In this document: positions 1-7,559 of the stretch, piece after piece
How the letters are laid out: each line of letters starts with the position of its first letter
How positions within the stretch are numbered: position 1 is the stretch's first letter
From: an uncultured Paracoccaceae bacterium
GTDB taxonomy: Bacteria > Pseudomonadota > Alphaproteobacteria > Rhodobacterales > Rhodobacteraceae
Direction of reading: 5' to 3'
Assembly: GCA_934500835.1 (NCBI GenBank)
Contig: CAKSTR010000002.1
Span: 1 to 64,000, forward strand
Length of the DNA: 64,000 bases
The notes under the pieces: generated by a model
Told to the model about the DNA's origin: nothing
The model's database searches: none
The model's input: only the letters and a program-made list of their open reading frames with translations
Position numbers and translations under genes: made by a program

Positions 1-138
1 CCCTATGAGACCCCGACCCATGCCGAACTGGTGGTCGACACCGAGAATGTCGATGTCGACCATTGCGCCCATCAGGTCATCCTGAAGCTGGAATCGATGG
101 GCCTGATCAACCTCTCGAGAGGAGGAGAGCCGAGATGA
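1..138 (+). CDS. cysC: Adenylyl-sulfate (APS) kinase, C-terminal end only
   Basis: The first 45 codons of the window are the C-terminus of a protein that begins upstream. The segment PYETPTHAELVVDTE, followed by a helix ending in LESMGLI, matches the end of the APS kinase domain, which makes PAPS from adenylyl sulfate and ATP. It could be a stand-alone CysC or the C-terminal half of a CysN-CysC fusion; too little is visible to decide. The stop codon overlaps the start of the downstream sulfotransferase gene (ATGA), so a PAPS-making enzyme is translationally coupled to a likely PAPS user, which supports both calls. Confidence 0.75.
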   Translation, partial: PYETPTHAELVVDTENVDVDHCAHQVILKLESMGLINLSRGGEPR

Positions 139-887
139 ACAAGATATTTGCCCTCTGGTCGCATCCCCGCTCGATGTCGACCGCGATGGAGCGGGTGATG
201 CGCGAACGGGGCGACCTTGACTGCGCGCATGAGCCCTTCATGTACGATTATTACGTGCATCGCGGCATCAGGGTCATGCCGCATTTCGAGGTGCGCCCGG
301 ATCATCCGGTGAGCTATGAGGCGATCCGCGATCATCTGATCGCCCGCGCCGAGAAAGGGCCGGTCTTCTTCAAGGACATGTCCTATTACGTCATGCCGCA
401 TATCCTTGAGGATGCCCGCTTTGCCGGTCGGCTGGTCAATACCTTCCTGATCCGCGATCCGGTGGCCTCGATCAGCTCTTACCATAAGCTCGATCCCGAG
501 GTGACGCTGGAGGAAATCGGCCTGGAGGCGCAGTGGAGGCACTATTCGGCCCTGAAGGCGGCGGGTGCAAAACCCGTTGTCATCCGCGCCGAGGCTGTTC
601 GTGCCGATACCCGCGCCGCGATGGCGCAATATTGGCAGGCCGTAGGCTTGCCCTTCTCGGAGGCTGCCTTTGAGTGGCAGAATGAAAAGCCGAAGGATTG
701 GGATCAGGTCGGCGGCTGGCATGGCGACGTCAGCGCCTCCAGCGGCATACGCCCGCTCAGCGCCGATGAAATCCGTGAGACGCGTGAGAAGTTCGACAAG
801 ATGGCCAGGACCAATCCGCGAATGGCGGAACACCTCGCGCATCATCGACCCTACTATGACCTGTTGGCGGCTGAAGCCTTGCTGTGA
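135..887 (+). CDS. PAPS-dependent sulfotransferase family protein
   Basis: A 250-residue cytosolic protein. SHPRSMST (residues 9-16) is the 5'-phosphosulfate-binding loop and IRDPVASISS (106-115) the 3'-phosphate-binding motif of PAPS sulfotransferases, so it should transfer sulfate from PAPS to an unknown acceptor. The start is the ATG at 135, preceded by a GAGGAGAG ribosome site and overlapping the APS kinase stop by ATGA; an in-frame codon at 63 would lie inside the preceding gene. The family usually acts on small molecules or glycans; the acceptor cannot be read from sequence. A second, diverged sulfotransferase-like gene lies at 15366-16361. Confidence 0.8.
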   Translation: MNKIFALWSHPRSMSTAMERVMRERGDLDCAHEPFMYDYYVHRGIRVMPHFEVRPDHPVSYEAIRDHLIARAEKGPVFFKDMSYYVMPHILEDARFAGRLVNTFLIRDPVASISSYHKLDPEVTLEEIGLEAQWRHYSALKAAGAKPVVIRAEAVRADTRAAMAQYWQAVGLPFSEAAFEWQNEKPKDWDQVGGWHGDVSASSGIRPLSADEIRETREKFDKMARTNPRMAEHLAHHRPYYDLLAAEALL

Positions 888-1296
888 CCGTCATGTTCTG
901 GCTGTAATCGGAACGAATCCTGATCCCAAAAAGCATCTGATCAGATGCGGAAGGCCCGTGCGCCCGGAACACATTCTTCGTCAGGCCGAGCCGGACAGGG
1001 GTACCTTCCGAAATGCCCGCTCGCCGATAGGGATCCTCCAGGCCCATCTTGGTGCACAGATGCCGTGGGAGCGCAATAAAGCCGGCGCGCAAGCGGGGGT
1101 CGCCAGGTAGGGCTGTCGCCGGGCATCGGCCTGCGGGGGCCGGTCGGGCGGCAGGGAATGCCCGTTTGGGCGGAATCCCGCTGACAGGCTTGGCCGTTTC
1201 AGGCTTGTGAGACAGGCCGCACCTCGCTTAGCCTTCTTCCACATCAAAAGGGGCGGCCGCCGGGGGAAGGCGCCGTCCGTTGCCGAAGGAGCCACC
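888..1296. other. Intergenic region without a convincing gene; one perfect palindrome
   Basis: About 400 bases between the sulfotransferase and a binding-protein gene. Short open frames on both strands give arginine/proline-rich translations without family resemblance. The clear structure is the perfect 16-base palindrome GCATCTGATCAGATGC at 933-948, flanked by AAAAA on its left, so on the minus strand it reads as a hairpin followed by a T run. The promoter of the downstream gene should lie in the last 150 bases, but no unambiguous sigma-70 boxes are visible. Confidence 0.4.
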
Positions 1297-2349
1297 ATGA
1301 CCCCTATCGCCCGCCTTCTTGCCGGTGCCGCCACCGCACTTGCCCTTGCCACTGCCGCCCATGCCGCCGATCCCGAACTGACCGTGCTTGACTGGGCGGG
1401 ATGGGAGATCGACGGCGCGCTGACGCCCTATGTCGACAAGAACGGCCAGAAGCCGACCTATGTCTTCTTCGCCGATGACGACGAGGCGTTCCAGAAGGTC
1501 TCGTCCGGTTTCCGCGCCGATGTGGTGCATCCCTGCCCGGGGGCGGTGCCGCGCTATCGCGAGGCCGGCCTGATCGAGCCCTGGGATGTCTCGAAGGTAG
1601 AGGCCTTCAAGAATATCGACCCGCATCTTTTTGAATCGACCTATATCAAGGACGATCAGGGGGTGTGGTTCCTGCCCTTCGACTATGCCTATACCGCCAT
1701 CGCCTACAACCTGAACGAAGTGCCGGAAGAGGATGTCGCCTCGCTCGAGGTGTTCAAGAACCCGAAATATGCGGGCCGAATCTCGATTTCGGACAACGCG
1801 GATGACGTCTGGGCGCTGGCCTTCCTGGCCACCGGCACGACCTCGTGGGACAATGTGACCGAAGAGCAGATCACCGCCGCCGCCGAATGGCTGCGCGAAG
1901 TGGCGCCGAATGTGCGGTCCTGGTGGTCGGACCCGTCGGAACTGTCGCAGGCCATGGCCTCGGGCGAGATCCTGGTGGCCTGGTCCTGGAACGACCCGGT
2001 GGCGATCCTGAAGGCCGACAACTTCCCGGTCGGCTTCAACCGCGCGCCGAAAGAGGGCTCGACCTCGTTCTTCTGCGGCTTTGTCAACATGAAGGACGGG
2101 CCGGGCAAGGAAGACAAGGTCTATGACTGGGTGAATTCGATGTATGCGCCCTCCAGCGCGCGGCCCATCGTGGATGCCATCGGCTATGCCAACACCAACA
2201 CCGAAGCCATGGCGACGATCCCGGCCGAAGAGCGGGCTGCGGCCTTCGTCGACCATATCGACACCACGCTGTTCCTGCAGACCCCGATGAAGCCCGAGCT
2301 GCGCGACAAGCTGGTCGAGGAGTTCGAACTGATCAAGTCGGGCTTCTGA
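1297..2349 (+). CDS. Polyamine/spermidine-type ABC transporter substrate-binding protein (orphan)
   Basis: A 350-residue periplasmic binding protein of the PotD/PotF (SBP_bac_8) type. Residues 1-23 form a signal peptide ending AHA; the mature N-terminus reads LTVLDWAGW, the usual first strand of PotD-like proteins, followed by the typical extracellular ligand-binding fold. The ATG at 1297 follows GAAGGAG; an earlier in-frame codon at 1207 would put a basic, proline-rich tail before the signal peptide and is unlikely. No permease or ATPase gene is adjacent, so it may feed a transporter encoded elsewhere. The ligand (polyamine, amino alcohol or similar cation) is inferred from family only. Confidence 0.8.
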   Translation: MTPIARLLAGAATALALATAAHAADPELTVLDWAGWEIDGALTPYVDKNGQKPTYVFFADDDEAFQKVSSGFRADVVHPCPGAVPRYREAGLIEPWDVSKVEAFKNIDPHLFESTYIKDDQGVWFLPFDYAYTAIAYNLNEVPEEDVASLEVFKNPKYAGRISISDNADDVWALAFLATGTTSWDNVTEEQITAAAEWLREVAPNVRSWWSDPSELSQAMASGEILVAWSWNDPVAILKADNFPVGFNRAPKEGSTSFFCGFVNMKDGPGKEDKVYDWVNSMYAPSSARPIVDAIGYANTNTEAMATIPAEERAAAFVDHIDTTLFLQTPMKPELRDKLVEEFELIKSGF

Positions 2350-2363
2350 TCCCGGCATGACAG

Positions 2364-2410
2364 AAAAAAGGGGCGCCCGGGGGAAACCTCCCGGGCGTTT
2401 CGGTTTTCTG
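2364..2410 (+). terminator. Rho-independent terminator after the orphan binding protein
   Basis: An 8-bp GC stem (CGCCCGGG 2374-2381 pairing with 2390-2397) is followed by TTTCGGTTTT and preceded by an A-rich stretch. It lies 24 bases after the stop codon of the binding-protein gene. Confidence 0.7.
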
Positions 2411-2704
2411 GGAGCGGGCGTGCGGTTTGCTGCCCGGCGGCCGGGGGCTTTGCGCCCCCCGGACCCCCCGCAGGATATTTGCGCCAAAGTGAAAGGGGCA
2501 GGTTCTTCGTGCTGATGGAACGAGCCGTCGTCTTGGGGATTGCGGCAGCGCGCCGGGGCGGCTACTGCTGATGACGATGCCGGGAAGCCCCCGGCACTGG
2601 CCCGTGCGGAGACATGCGCGGGTCTGGCTGGAAGACCTGCCGCGGACCGGGATTTCCCGCCTCGCGCGCGGGTCCGGCCTCGCGGCCCAAGATGGAGCCG
2701 CCCG
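2411..2704. other. Intergenic region before the PLP enzyme, with one dispersed repeat
   Basis: No credible gene. It holds the GC hairpin and GGATATTT box at 2441-2496, then about 200 bases of GC-rich DNA leading to a GGAG ribosome site for the gene at 2705. Confidence 0.5.
2441..2496 (+). repeat. Dispersed intergenic repeat, copy A (hairpin plus GGATATTT box)
   Basis: A C/G hairpin (arms 2441-2447 and 2456-2462) is followed by a C run and a box reading CAGGATATTTGCGCCAAAGT then GAAAGG. The same layout recurs twice at 4007-4095. Such elements look like REP-type repeats, and I recall similar ones between Rhodobacteraceae genes; function unknown. Confidence 0.55.
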
Positions 2705-3931
2705 ATGGCGCTAGACCTGAATTTCGTCCGCTCGCAATTCCCGGCGTTTTCCTCGCCGGTGTTGTCGTCGCATGCCTTTTTCGAGAATGCCGGCGGCAGC
2801 TATCCCTGCCGGCAGGTGGTGGACCGGCTGACCCGCTTCTATACCGACCGCAAGGTGCAGCCCTATGGGCCCTATCCGGGGGCGCAGGCCGGCGGGGCCG
2901 AGATGGACGAGGCCCGCACGAGGCTGGCCGCCATGATGGGGGTGGCGCGCGAAGAGGTGTCCTTCGGGCCGTCGACCAGCGCCAACACCTATGTTCTGGC
3001 GCAGGCGGTGCGCAAATGGCTGGCGGGCAGGAATGCGGCCATCGTGGTCAGCAATCAGGACCATGAGGCGAATGCCGGCGTCTGGCGCCGGCTGGCCGAT
3101 GAGGGGATCGAGGTCCGCGAATGGAAGCTGGACCCCGGCACCGGATCGCTGGACCCGGGCGATCTGCAGAAGCTGCTGGCGGATGGCAGGGTGCGGCTGG
3201 TCTGCTTTCCGCATTGCTCGAACGTGATCGCCGAGGTGAATGACGTGGCCGCGATCTGCGATCTGGCCCGGGCCGCGGGCGCGCGGACGGTGGTGGACGG
3301 GGTGAGCTATGCGCCGCACGGCTTTCCCGATATTCCGGCACTTGGGCCAGATGTCTATCTCTTCTCGGCCTACAAGACCTATGGCCCGCATCAGGGCATC
3401 ATGGTGATCCGTCAGGACTTCGGCATGGACTTGCCGGGGCAGGGGCATTTCTTCAACCTGGGCACGCTCTACAAGCGCCATACCCCGGCCGGCCCGGATC
3501 ACGCGCAGGTCGCCGCCTGCGCGGGCATGGCGGATTACATCGACGATCTGGCGGCGCATCACGGCATCACCGGCGATGCGGCGGCGCGCAACCGCGGGGT
3601 GCATGACCTGATGCGGGCGCAGGAAGAGGCGGTGATCCAGCCGCTGCTGGATTTCCTTGCCGCCCGCAATGATCTGCGGCTGATCGGCCCGCGCGACGCC
3701 GCGCGCCGGGCACCTACCGTAGCGGTGGAACTGGACCGTGCCGCAGAGCCGGTATCGGAGGAGCTGGGCCGCAACGGCATCGCCTGCTGGGCCGGCGATT
3801 TCTACGCGGTGCGGCCGCTTGAGGCATTGGGCATCGACCGGGACAAGGGTGTGCTGCGGATGTCGGCGGTGCATTACACCAGTGCCGATGAGGTCAGCCG
3901 CCTGATTGCGGCGCTGGATCGGGTGCTTTAG
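2705..3931 (+). CDS. Cysteine desulfurase-like class V aminotransferase (VC1184-type family)
   Basis: A 408-residue PLP-dependent, fold-type I enzyme. FENAGGSY (26-33) is the substrate-loop start typical of the family, VVDGVSYAPH (196-205) carries the aspartate that contacts the PLP ring nitrogen, and SAYKTYGPHQG (221-231) holds the Schiff-base lysine K224. It belongs to the cysteine desulfurase-like subfamily rather than to IscS/SufS: no catalytic-cysteine loop of the IscS type is evident and no Fe-S assembly genes are nearby. The start at 2705 follows GGAG and keeps the canonical N-terminus; the frame extends upstream to 2540 but that part is arginine/proline-rich. The substrate is unknown. 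Confidence 0.75.
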   Translation: MALDLNFVRSQFPAFSSPVLSSHAFFENAGGSYPCRQVVDRLTRFYTDRKVQPYGPYPGAQAGGAEMDEARTRLAAMMGVAREEVSFGPSTSANTYVLAQAVRKWLAGRNAAIVVSNQDHEANAGVWRRLADEGIEVREWKLDPGTGSLDPGDLQKLLADGRVRLVCFPHCSNVIAEVNDVAAICDLARAAGARTVVDGVSYAPHGFPDIPALGPDVYLFSAYKTYGPHQGIMVIRQDFGMDLPGQGHFFNLGTLYKRHTPAGPDHAQVAACAGMADYIDDLAAHHGITGDAAARNRGVHDLMRAQEEAVIQPLLDFLAARNDLRLIGPRDAARRAPTVAVELDRAAEPVSEELGRNGIACWAGDFYAVRPLEALGIDRDKGVLRMSAVHYTSADEVSRLIAALDRVL

Positions 3932-4006
3932 CGGGAGTATTGCGCGGCTGCCGCCGCAAGCCTTTTCGCAGGCCGGCGGCGGCACATCGGGCCGACCGTG
4001 ACCGAT

Positions 4007-4095
4007 GGGGGTTTCACCCCCAAACCCCCAGGATATTTTCAGCCAAGATGAAAGTGGCGGTTTTCATCTTGGCAAAAATATCCCCGCCGGAGGCG
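4007..4095. repeat. Dispersed intergenic repeat, copies B and B' in head-to-head inversion
   Basis: A GGGGG/CCCCC hairpin (4007-4021) precedes a forward box GGATATTTTCAGCCAAGATG then AAA (4031-4053). After 7 bases an inverted copy runs 4061-4083 (TTTTCATCTTGG through AAATATCC). The two boxes match at nearly every position apart from a small difference in the middle, so together they form a long imperfect inverted repeat able to extrude as a cruciform or fold as an RNA hairpin. Copy A lies at 2441-2496. Confidence 0.65.
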
Positions 4096-4185
4096 TCCCG
4101 GGGCCGTGCTCTCGAGGGGCTTGAGCAGAAAGCCGCTTTCGTGGAAGCTGTTTGCCGCAGGCCTGGTATCCTTGGGGGTGGGGCA

Positions 4186-5403
4186 ATGGGCGTCAGGACG
4201 ACGGTCAAGGGCGAGCAGGACCTGCCGCGCTATTTCGCGGCGGTGTTCGAGATTGCCGGGCAGCTGGCCGAGGGGCGGCTGGATTTCGTGTTCGAGGACG
4301 GCCGGCGGTTTCGCTGCGAAGGCCGTGGCCCCGGCGAGGCGGCCGAGATCGTGGTGAAGAACCCCGATCTTTTCGCCCGCATGGTGCGCGAGGGCGAGCT
4401 TGGCTTCTGTGAAGCCTATCTGGACGGCTGGTGGGAGACCCCGGATCTGCAGGCCCTGCTGGATCTGATGCTGCGTCCGGCCAATCTGCAGGTCGGCGAC
4501 GGCTACCCCGGGCAGGCGCTGGTCCGGGCGTGGGAGCGGCTGCGGTTCTGGCTGCAAAGCAACTCCAGACGCCAGGCCAAGAAGAACATCGCCGCGCATT
4601 ACGATCTGGGCAATGAATTCTACCGGCTCTGGCTGGATGACAGCATGACCTATTCCTCGGCGATCTTCGAGACGCCGCAGGACAGTCTGGAGGCCGCGCA
4701 GGAGCGGAAATATGCCAGCATGGTGGACCGGATGGGGGTGGCGCCCGGCGACCATGTGCTGGAAATCGGCTGCGGCTGGGGCGGGTTTGCCGAATATGCC
4801 GCGGGCAAACGTGGGCTGCGGGTGACGGGGCTGACCATCAGCCGGGCGCAGCACGACTTTGCCGTGGAGCGGATCCGGCGGGCCGGGCTTTCCGACCGGG
4901 TCGAGATCCGGCTGCAGGATTACCGCGACGAGACCGGGCGCTATGACGGCATCGCCAGCATCGAGATGTTCGAGGCGGTGGGCGAGACATATTGGCCGAC
5001 CTATTTCCGCACCGTTCACGACCGGCTGGCGCCGGGCCGCCGGGCCGTTCTGCAGGTCATCACCATCGCCGAGGCGCGGTGGGAGACCTATCGCCGCAAC
5101 GTCGATTTCATCCAGAAATACGTCTTTCCCGGCGGGATGCTGCCCACAGCGGCCCGGCTGCGCGGGGCGGGCGGGGATGCCGGGCTGGCCTTCCGCGAGG
5201 CGATCACCTTTGGCGCAAGCTACAGCCTGACCCTTCGCCGCTGGCGCGAGACCTTCACCGCGCGCTGGGGCGAGATCCGCCGGATGGGGTTCGACGACCG
5301 CTTCCGCCGGATGTGGGATTTCTACCTGACCTCTTGCGCGGGCGCCTTTCACGGCGGAAACTGCGACGTGACGCAGATCACCTTCAGCCGACCGGACCCC
5401 TGA
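4186..5403 (+). CDS. cfa: Cyclopropane-fatty-acyl-phospholipid synthase
   Basis: A 405-residue SAM-dependent enzyme that methylenates cis double bonds of membrane phospholipid acyl chains. HYDLGNEFY (138-146) and VLEIGCGWGG (191-200, SAM-binding motif I) are diagnostic, as are IEMFEAVGE (259-267), which holds the glutamate of the bicarbonate/active-site network, and LTSCAGAFHG (381-390), which carries the conserved cysteine near the C-terminus. Length fits the family. The ATG at 4186 is chosen because upstream codons overlap the inverted repeat; its ribosome site is a G-rich GGGGTGGGG. trgA starts at the base after the stop, so cfa, trgA and trgB form one membrane/oxyanion-stress operon. Confidence 0.9.
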   Translation: MGVRTTVKGEQDLPRYFAAVFEIAGQLAEGRLDFVFEDGRRFRCEGRGPGEAAEIVVKNPDLFARMVREGELGFCEAYLDGWWETPDLQALLDLMLRPANLQVGDGYPGQALVRAWERLRFWLQSNSRRQAKKNIAAHYDLGNEFYRLWLDDSMTYSSAIFETPQDSLEAAQERKYASMVDRMGVAPGDHVLEIGCGWGGFAEYAAGKRGLRVTGLTISRAQHDFAVERIRRAGLSDRVEIRLQDYRDETGRYDGIASIEMFEAVGETYWPTYFRTVHDRLAPGRRAVLQVITIAEARWETYRRNVDFIQKYVFPGGMLPTAARLRGAGGDAGLAFREAITFGASYSLTLRRWRETFTARWGEIRRMGFDDRFRRMWDFYLTSCAGAFHGGNCDVTQITFSRPDP

Positions 5404-5844
5404 ATGCCAACAACTGCCAAGCTTGTCGCTGCCGTCCTTTTCGCCCTGATCGGATGGCTGGCGGCCAATGCCCATGTGCCCGCTCTGGGCGAGGGGGCCG
5501 CTGTCGGCCGGTTCCGCGAACTGACCGCGCTGATCGGTGTGATCGTCGGCTGGCGCACCATGGGGTCGCTGGTGGGGGGCAGCTATTCGGACGCCATCGG
5601 GGCGGGCTTGCGGACATCGGCGACGCTGGTGTTCTTTGCGCTCCTGCTGTTCTCGACCTGGCTGATGTATGGCCAGACCGAGAAGATGGCCTATGACGGG
5701 CCGATGGATGCCGTGCTCGGGGTGTTCGATTTCATGCTGGAGCATGCCCGCAAGATGCTGACGCCAGGGGTGCTTGGGGTGCTGGTCGTGGGCGGGGCGC
5801 TGGCGGGCGTGCTGACCGAATCGGCCGCGCGGCGCTGGCGGTGA
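5404..5844 (+). CDS. trgA: TrgA family membrane protein (tellurite resistance)
   Basis: A 146-residue inner-membrane protein with about four hydrophobic segments (roughly residues 7-22, 38-52, 72-88 and 122-138). The conserved G-W-R-T-M-G-S-L-V-G-G-S-Y stretch after the second segment and the pairing with a Nudix gene identify the TrgA family, named from the Rhodobacter sphaeroides trgAB tellurite-resistance locus. The ATG directly abuts the cfa stop codon and the end overlaps the start of trgB, so expression should be coupled. Biochemical function is unknown. Confidence 0.8.
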   Translation: MPTTAKLVAAVLFALIGWLAANAHVPALGEGAAVGRFRELTALIGVIVGWRTMGSLVGGSYSDAIGAGLRTSATLVFFALLLFSTWLMYGQTEKMAYDGPMDAVLGVFDFMLEHARKMLTPGVLGVLVVGGALAGVLTESAARRWR

Positions 5845-6734
5845 AGATGTCTTCCGGTCTGGAACGCCTTGTCGCGGGCGATGACCCCGCCGATGCCGCT
5901 GCGCGCCTTGCCTTCTGGAGGGAGGTGACGGGCGGGCTTGCCGCCCCCGATCCCGCCGTCGAGGAGCGGATGGCTGCGGACATCATGGCGCTTTGGGGCA
6001 AGGTGCCCGCCGACCGTCTGCGGGCGCGGCGCAATTCGATGCTGGTGCGGGCGGCCTCGGCGGTCAGGGCGCGCGTGGCGGCGGCCCCGCGGGGGCTGCG
6101 GCGCGATGCGGGACCGGGCGATGTGATCCGCAGCGATCTGCAACTGCCTTTCGCCGGTTTCTTCTCGACCGAAGTGTTCGGGATGCAGTTCCGCCGCTTC
6201 GACGGCGGGCAAAGCCCGGTGCTGCAGCGCGAGGTCTTCATCGGCGCCGATGCCGTGACGGTGCTGCCCTGGGACCCGGTGCGCGACCGGGTGCTTGTGG
6301 TGGAGCAGGTCCGGGTCGGCCCTCTGGTCCGCGGCGAGGTGAACCCCTGGCAGCTGGAGCCGGTGGCCGGCCGGATCGACGCCGGCGAGACGCCCGAACA
6401 GGCCGGGCGGCGCGAGGCGCAGGAAGAGGCGGGGCTGACCCTTGGCCCGCTGCTGAAGGCGGCGGAGTATTATCCGACGACCTCTGCGTTCTCGGAATAT
6501 CTCTACTCCTATGTCGCGCCCTGCGATCTGCCCGATGGCGTGGCGGGCACGTTCGGCCTTGCCGAAGAGGCCGAGGACATTCGCGGCCATCTGGTCGATT
6601 TCGCCGAGATCGTCGCGCGGATGGATGCAGGCGAGCTTGGCAATGCGCCGATGATCCTGACGCTGCAGTGGCTGATCCGCCACCATGACCGGCTGCAGGC
6701 GGAATGGCGCGGTGCGACAGGCCCTTCGATTTGA
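5841..6734 (+). CDS. trgB: TrgB-type Nudix hydrolase (ADP-ribose pyrophosphatase-like)
   Basis: A 297-residue protein (GTG start at 5841; an ATG two codons later is equally possible). An N-terminal segment of about 125 residues is followed by a Nudix domain with a complete Nudix box at 177-199: G, E and REAQEEAGL in the required spacing, with the metal-binding glutamates intact. EPVAGRIDAGE is typical of ADP-ribose/nucleoside-diphosphosugar pyrophosphatases. TrgB in R. sphaeroides belongs to this class and, with TrgA, raises tellurite resistance. The gene overlaps trgA by 4 bases. The true nucleotide substrate is not known. Confidence 0.85.
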   Translation: MKMSSGLERLVAGDDPADAAARLAFWREVTGGLAAPDPAVEERMAADIMALWGKVPADRLRARRNSMLVRAASAVRARVAAAPRGLRRDAGPGDVIRSDLQLPFAGFFSTEVFGMQFRRFDGGQSPVLQREVFIGADAVTVLPWDPVRDRVLVVEQVRVGPLVRGEVNPWQLEPVAGRIDAGETPEQAGRREAQEEAGLTLGPLLKAAEYYPTTSAFSEYLYSYVAPCDLPDGVAGTFGLAEEAEDIRGHLVDFAEIVARMDAGELGNAPMILTLQWLIRHHDRLQAEWRGATGPSI

Positions 6735-6794
6735 TCACATCTTGATTGTCCGGCGCCGCGGCGCAAGACTGTCAGCCGCAGAAGCGGGGGCAGG

Positions 6795-7496
6795 ATGAAC
6801 GCGGACGGCGGAAACGAGGCAATGCGCGAGGCCGGCGGGACTGGCCGTGACCGCAAGGTGCCCTCGCATGAGGTGACCTATTCGCGGCTGCGCGACATGA
6901 TCCTTTACGGCCATCTGGCGCCGGGCCAGCCGGTGACGATCCAGGGGCTGATCCAGGATCTTGGCGCCGGGATGACCCCGGTGCGCGAGGCGATCCGCCG
7001 GCTGACGGCGGAGGGGGCGCTGCTGCCGCAGGGCAACCGCCGGGTTGCGGTGCCGCCGATGACGGTGGCCATGCTGGACCAGGTCGCCTTTGCCCGGCTG
7101 ACGCTGGAGCCGAAGCTGGCCGAACTGGCCGGCGCCCATGTGACGCCGGCCCTTCTGGCGCGGCTGGAGGCGGCGGATGCCGGGGTGAATGCGGCCATCG
7201 ACGGTGGCAATATCCCGGCCTATCTGGCGGCGAACCATGCCTTCCACTTCGCGCTTTACGAGGCGTCCGAGGCGCCGGTGCTGGTGGACATTGTGCGGTC
7301 GCTCTGGCTGCGGGCGGGGCCCTCCCTGCGGGCGGTGATCGGCCGCTATGGCCGCGCGCCGCTGCCCGACCGCCATTCCGAGGCGCTGGAGGCGATGCGG
7401 CGGCACGACGCCGTGGCGCTGGCCAAGGCGGTGGAGCGCGACATCCAGCAGGGCATCGACCATGTCCGCCAGGCCCTGACCGAGACCGCCGGCTGA
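6795..7496 (+). CDS. GntR family transcriptional regulator (FadR/FCD type)
   Basis: A 233-residue regulator with an N-terminal winged helix (about residues 26-85; TPVREAIRRLTAEGAL is the recognition-helix signature) and an all-helical FCD ligand domain (about 95-225) that normally binds a carboxylic-acid effector through a metal site; LAANHAFHFALYEA supplies the usual histidine region. The start follows GGGGGCAGG. It is convergent with the flavin demethylase gene at 7560-9518 and is a candidate regulator of the neighbouring catabolic genes, though it could also act elsewhere. The 60-base upstream gap has a GC palindrome (GGCGCCGCGGCGC) but no proven operator. Confidence 0.85.
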   Translation: MNADGGNEAMREAGGTGRDRKVPSHEVTYSRLRDMILYGHLAPGQPVTIQGLIQDLGAGMTPVREAIRRLTAEGALLPQGNRRVAVPPMTVAMLDQVAFARLTLEPKLAELAGAHVTPALLARLEAADAGVNAAIDGGNIPAYLAANHAFHFALYEASEAPVLVDIVRSLWLRAGPSLRAVIGRYGRAPLPDRHSEALEAMRRHDAVALAKAVERDIQQGIDHVRQALTETAG

Positions 7497-7559
7497 ACCG
7501 CTACGGCATCGCGCGGCTTGTCGCGGCCAGCCGTTCCCCGTCGTTGCGCGCGGCCGTCG

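Noticed and set aside
757..1092. A minus-strand frame of 111 codons in the first intergenic gap
   Set aside because: Half of it lies opposite the sulfotransferase gene, it contains the terminator-like palindrome, and it has no recognisable domain; kept only as possible small-RNA ground.
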